DNA from: Algoriphagus antarcticus
GTDB lineage: Bacteria > Bacteroidota > Bacteroidia > Cytophagales > Cyclobacteriaceae
Direction: 5' to 3'
Assembly (NCBI RefSeq): GCF_002150685.1
Contig: NZ_MSSW01000064.1
Span: 1 to 63,392 of the forward strand
Length of the DNA stretch: 63,392 nucleotides
The notes under the pieces: generated by a model
What the model saw: only the letters and a program-made list of their open reading frames with translations
What the model was told of the DNA's origin: nothing
Database searches by the model: none
Program-made: the position numbers and the translations under genes
Part shown: in pieces, positions 63,184-63,392 of the stretch
Position numbering within the stretch: position 1 is the first letter of the stretch
Layout: the number at the start of each line of letters is the position of its first letter

Positions 63184-63392
63184 TTTTTTTTAATTTAATT
63201 CGCTTACGCTATTCAGTTTTCGGCTTACCTGTTATTAATCATTAAGATTGTTTCTACGGTTGTGTTGCATTACTGTCAACGTCAGTTCGTCTAAAAACCT
63301 CCATTTGGTTTAATTTGACGCTTTTTAATGGTTCGTTTTGGTTGATTTCAAGCTGCTTGCTGAAAATCTGTTGAATCCCAGTCGAAAATAAT
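63184..63392. other. right-edge intergenic DNA
   Basis: The upstream region of the DUF1080 copy; no gene is seen before the window ends. Confidence 0.4.

Overview
This window looks like chromosomal DNA from an aerobic Bacteroidota bacterium, most likely a Cytophagales/Cyclobacteriaceae-type organism. The grounds are families typical of that phylum: a six-bladed beta-propeller protein, DUF2911, DUF1080, DUF885, small paralogous TA proteins, TAnnTTTG-type promoters, and GH26/PL11 polysaccharide-degradation remnants. The base composition is AT-rich. The genus is inference. I found no rRNA, tRNA or CRISPR.

Region 1 (1-13 kb) is mostly housekeeping and envelope genes: glucose-6-phosphate isomerase, an exported methyltransferase, a DUF2911 protein, a dicarboxylate/amino-acid:cation symporter, a stand-alone acetolactate-synthase-like enzyme, and small membrane or stress proteins. 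It also holds a decayed M23 peptidase gene at 9.8-10.3 kb. Region 2 (13.9-22.6 kb) is one giant gene for an NdvB/ChvB-type cyclic beta-1,2-glucan synthase. Region 3 (23-33 kb) has an acyl-CoA ligase, a fused GH26/PL11 remnant, a photolyase/cryptochrome, a J-domain/KTSC protein, and a small sugar-metabolism cluster (TIM-barrel isomerase, PhyH dioxygenase, zinc dehydrogenase). Region 4 (33-42 kb) has a quinone oxidoreductase, a LuxR-type regulator, a divergent subtilase and a DUF445 protein.

Region 5 (42-58 kb) is the unusual part. It is an island of addiction-type and stress genes: HicAB, PIN, two COG3636/COG3657- and COG4679-like TA pairs, a ParE pair and two Fic proteins. A protein with a TIR-like domain and a RapA-type SNF2 ATPase also lie here. 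They are interspersed with repeated pieces of neighbouring genes. Four extra partial copies of the rapA 3' end lie downstream of rapA; three reach its stop codon and one breaks off about ten bases before it. Two non-overlapping partial copies of an ornithine-cyclodeaminase gene lie 1 kb and 8 kb from their parent. A structured repeat recurs at least 15 times from 25.8 to 56.8 kb, always in one orientation. Its core is a roughly 38-nt hairpin whose arms change in a compensating way between copies, and it has a conserved tail (CTACGCTCAG, three bases, GGGG). The tail edge is a precise junction: two minus-strand genes take their stop codon from it, and at two other copies a gene fragment begins directly after it. 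This resembles a cassette array in layout, but no integrase and no classical attC consensus were recognised.

Several toxin genes of the island, and a related Doc module at 34 kb, are broken by single lesions (HicA, ParE, PIN, Doc) while the adjacent antitoxin frame stays open. Region 6 (58-63 kb) has two paralogous DUF1080 lipoproteins (the second broken), a frameshifted NAD-dependent epimerase and a DUF885 peptidase-like protein.
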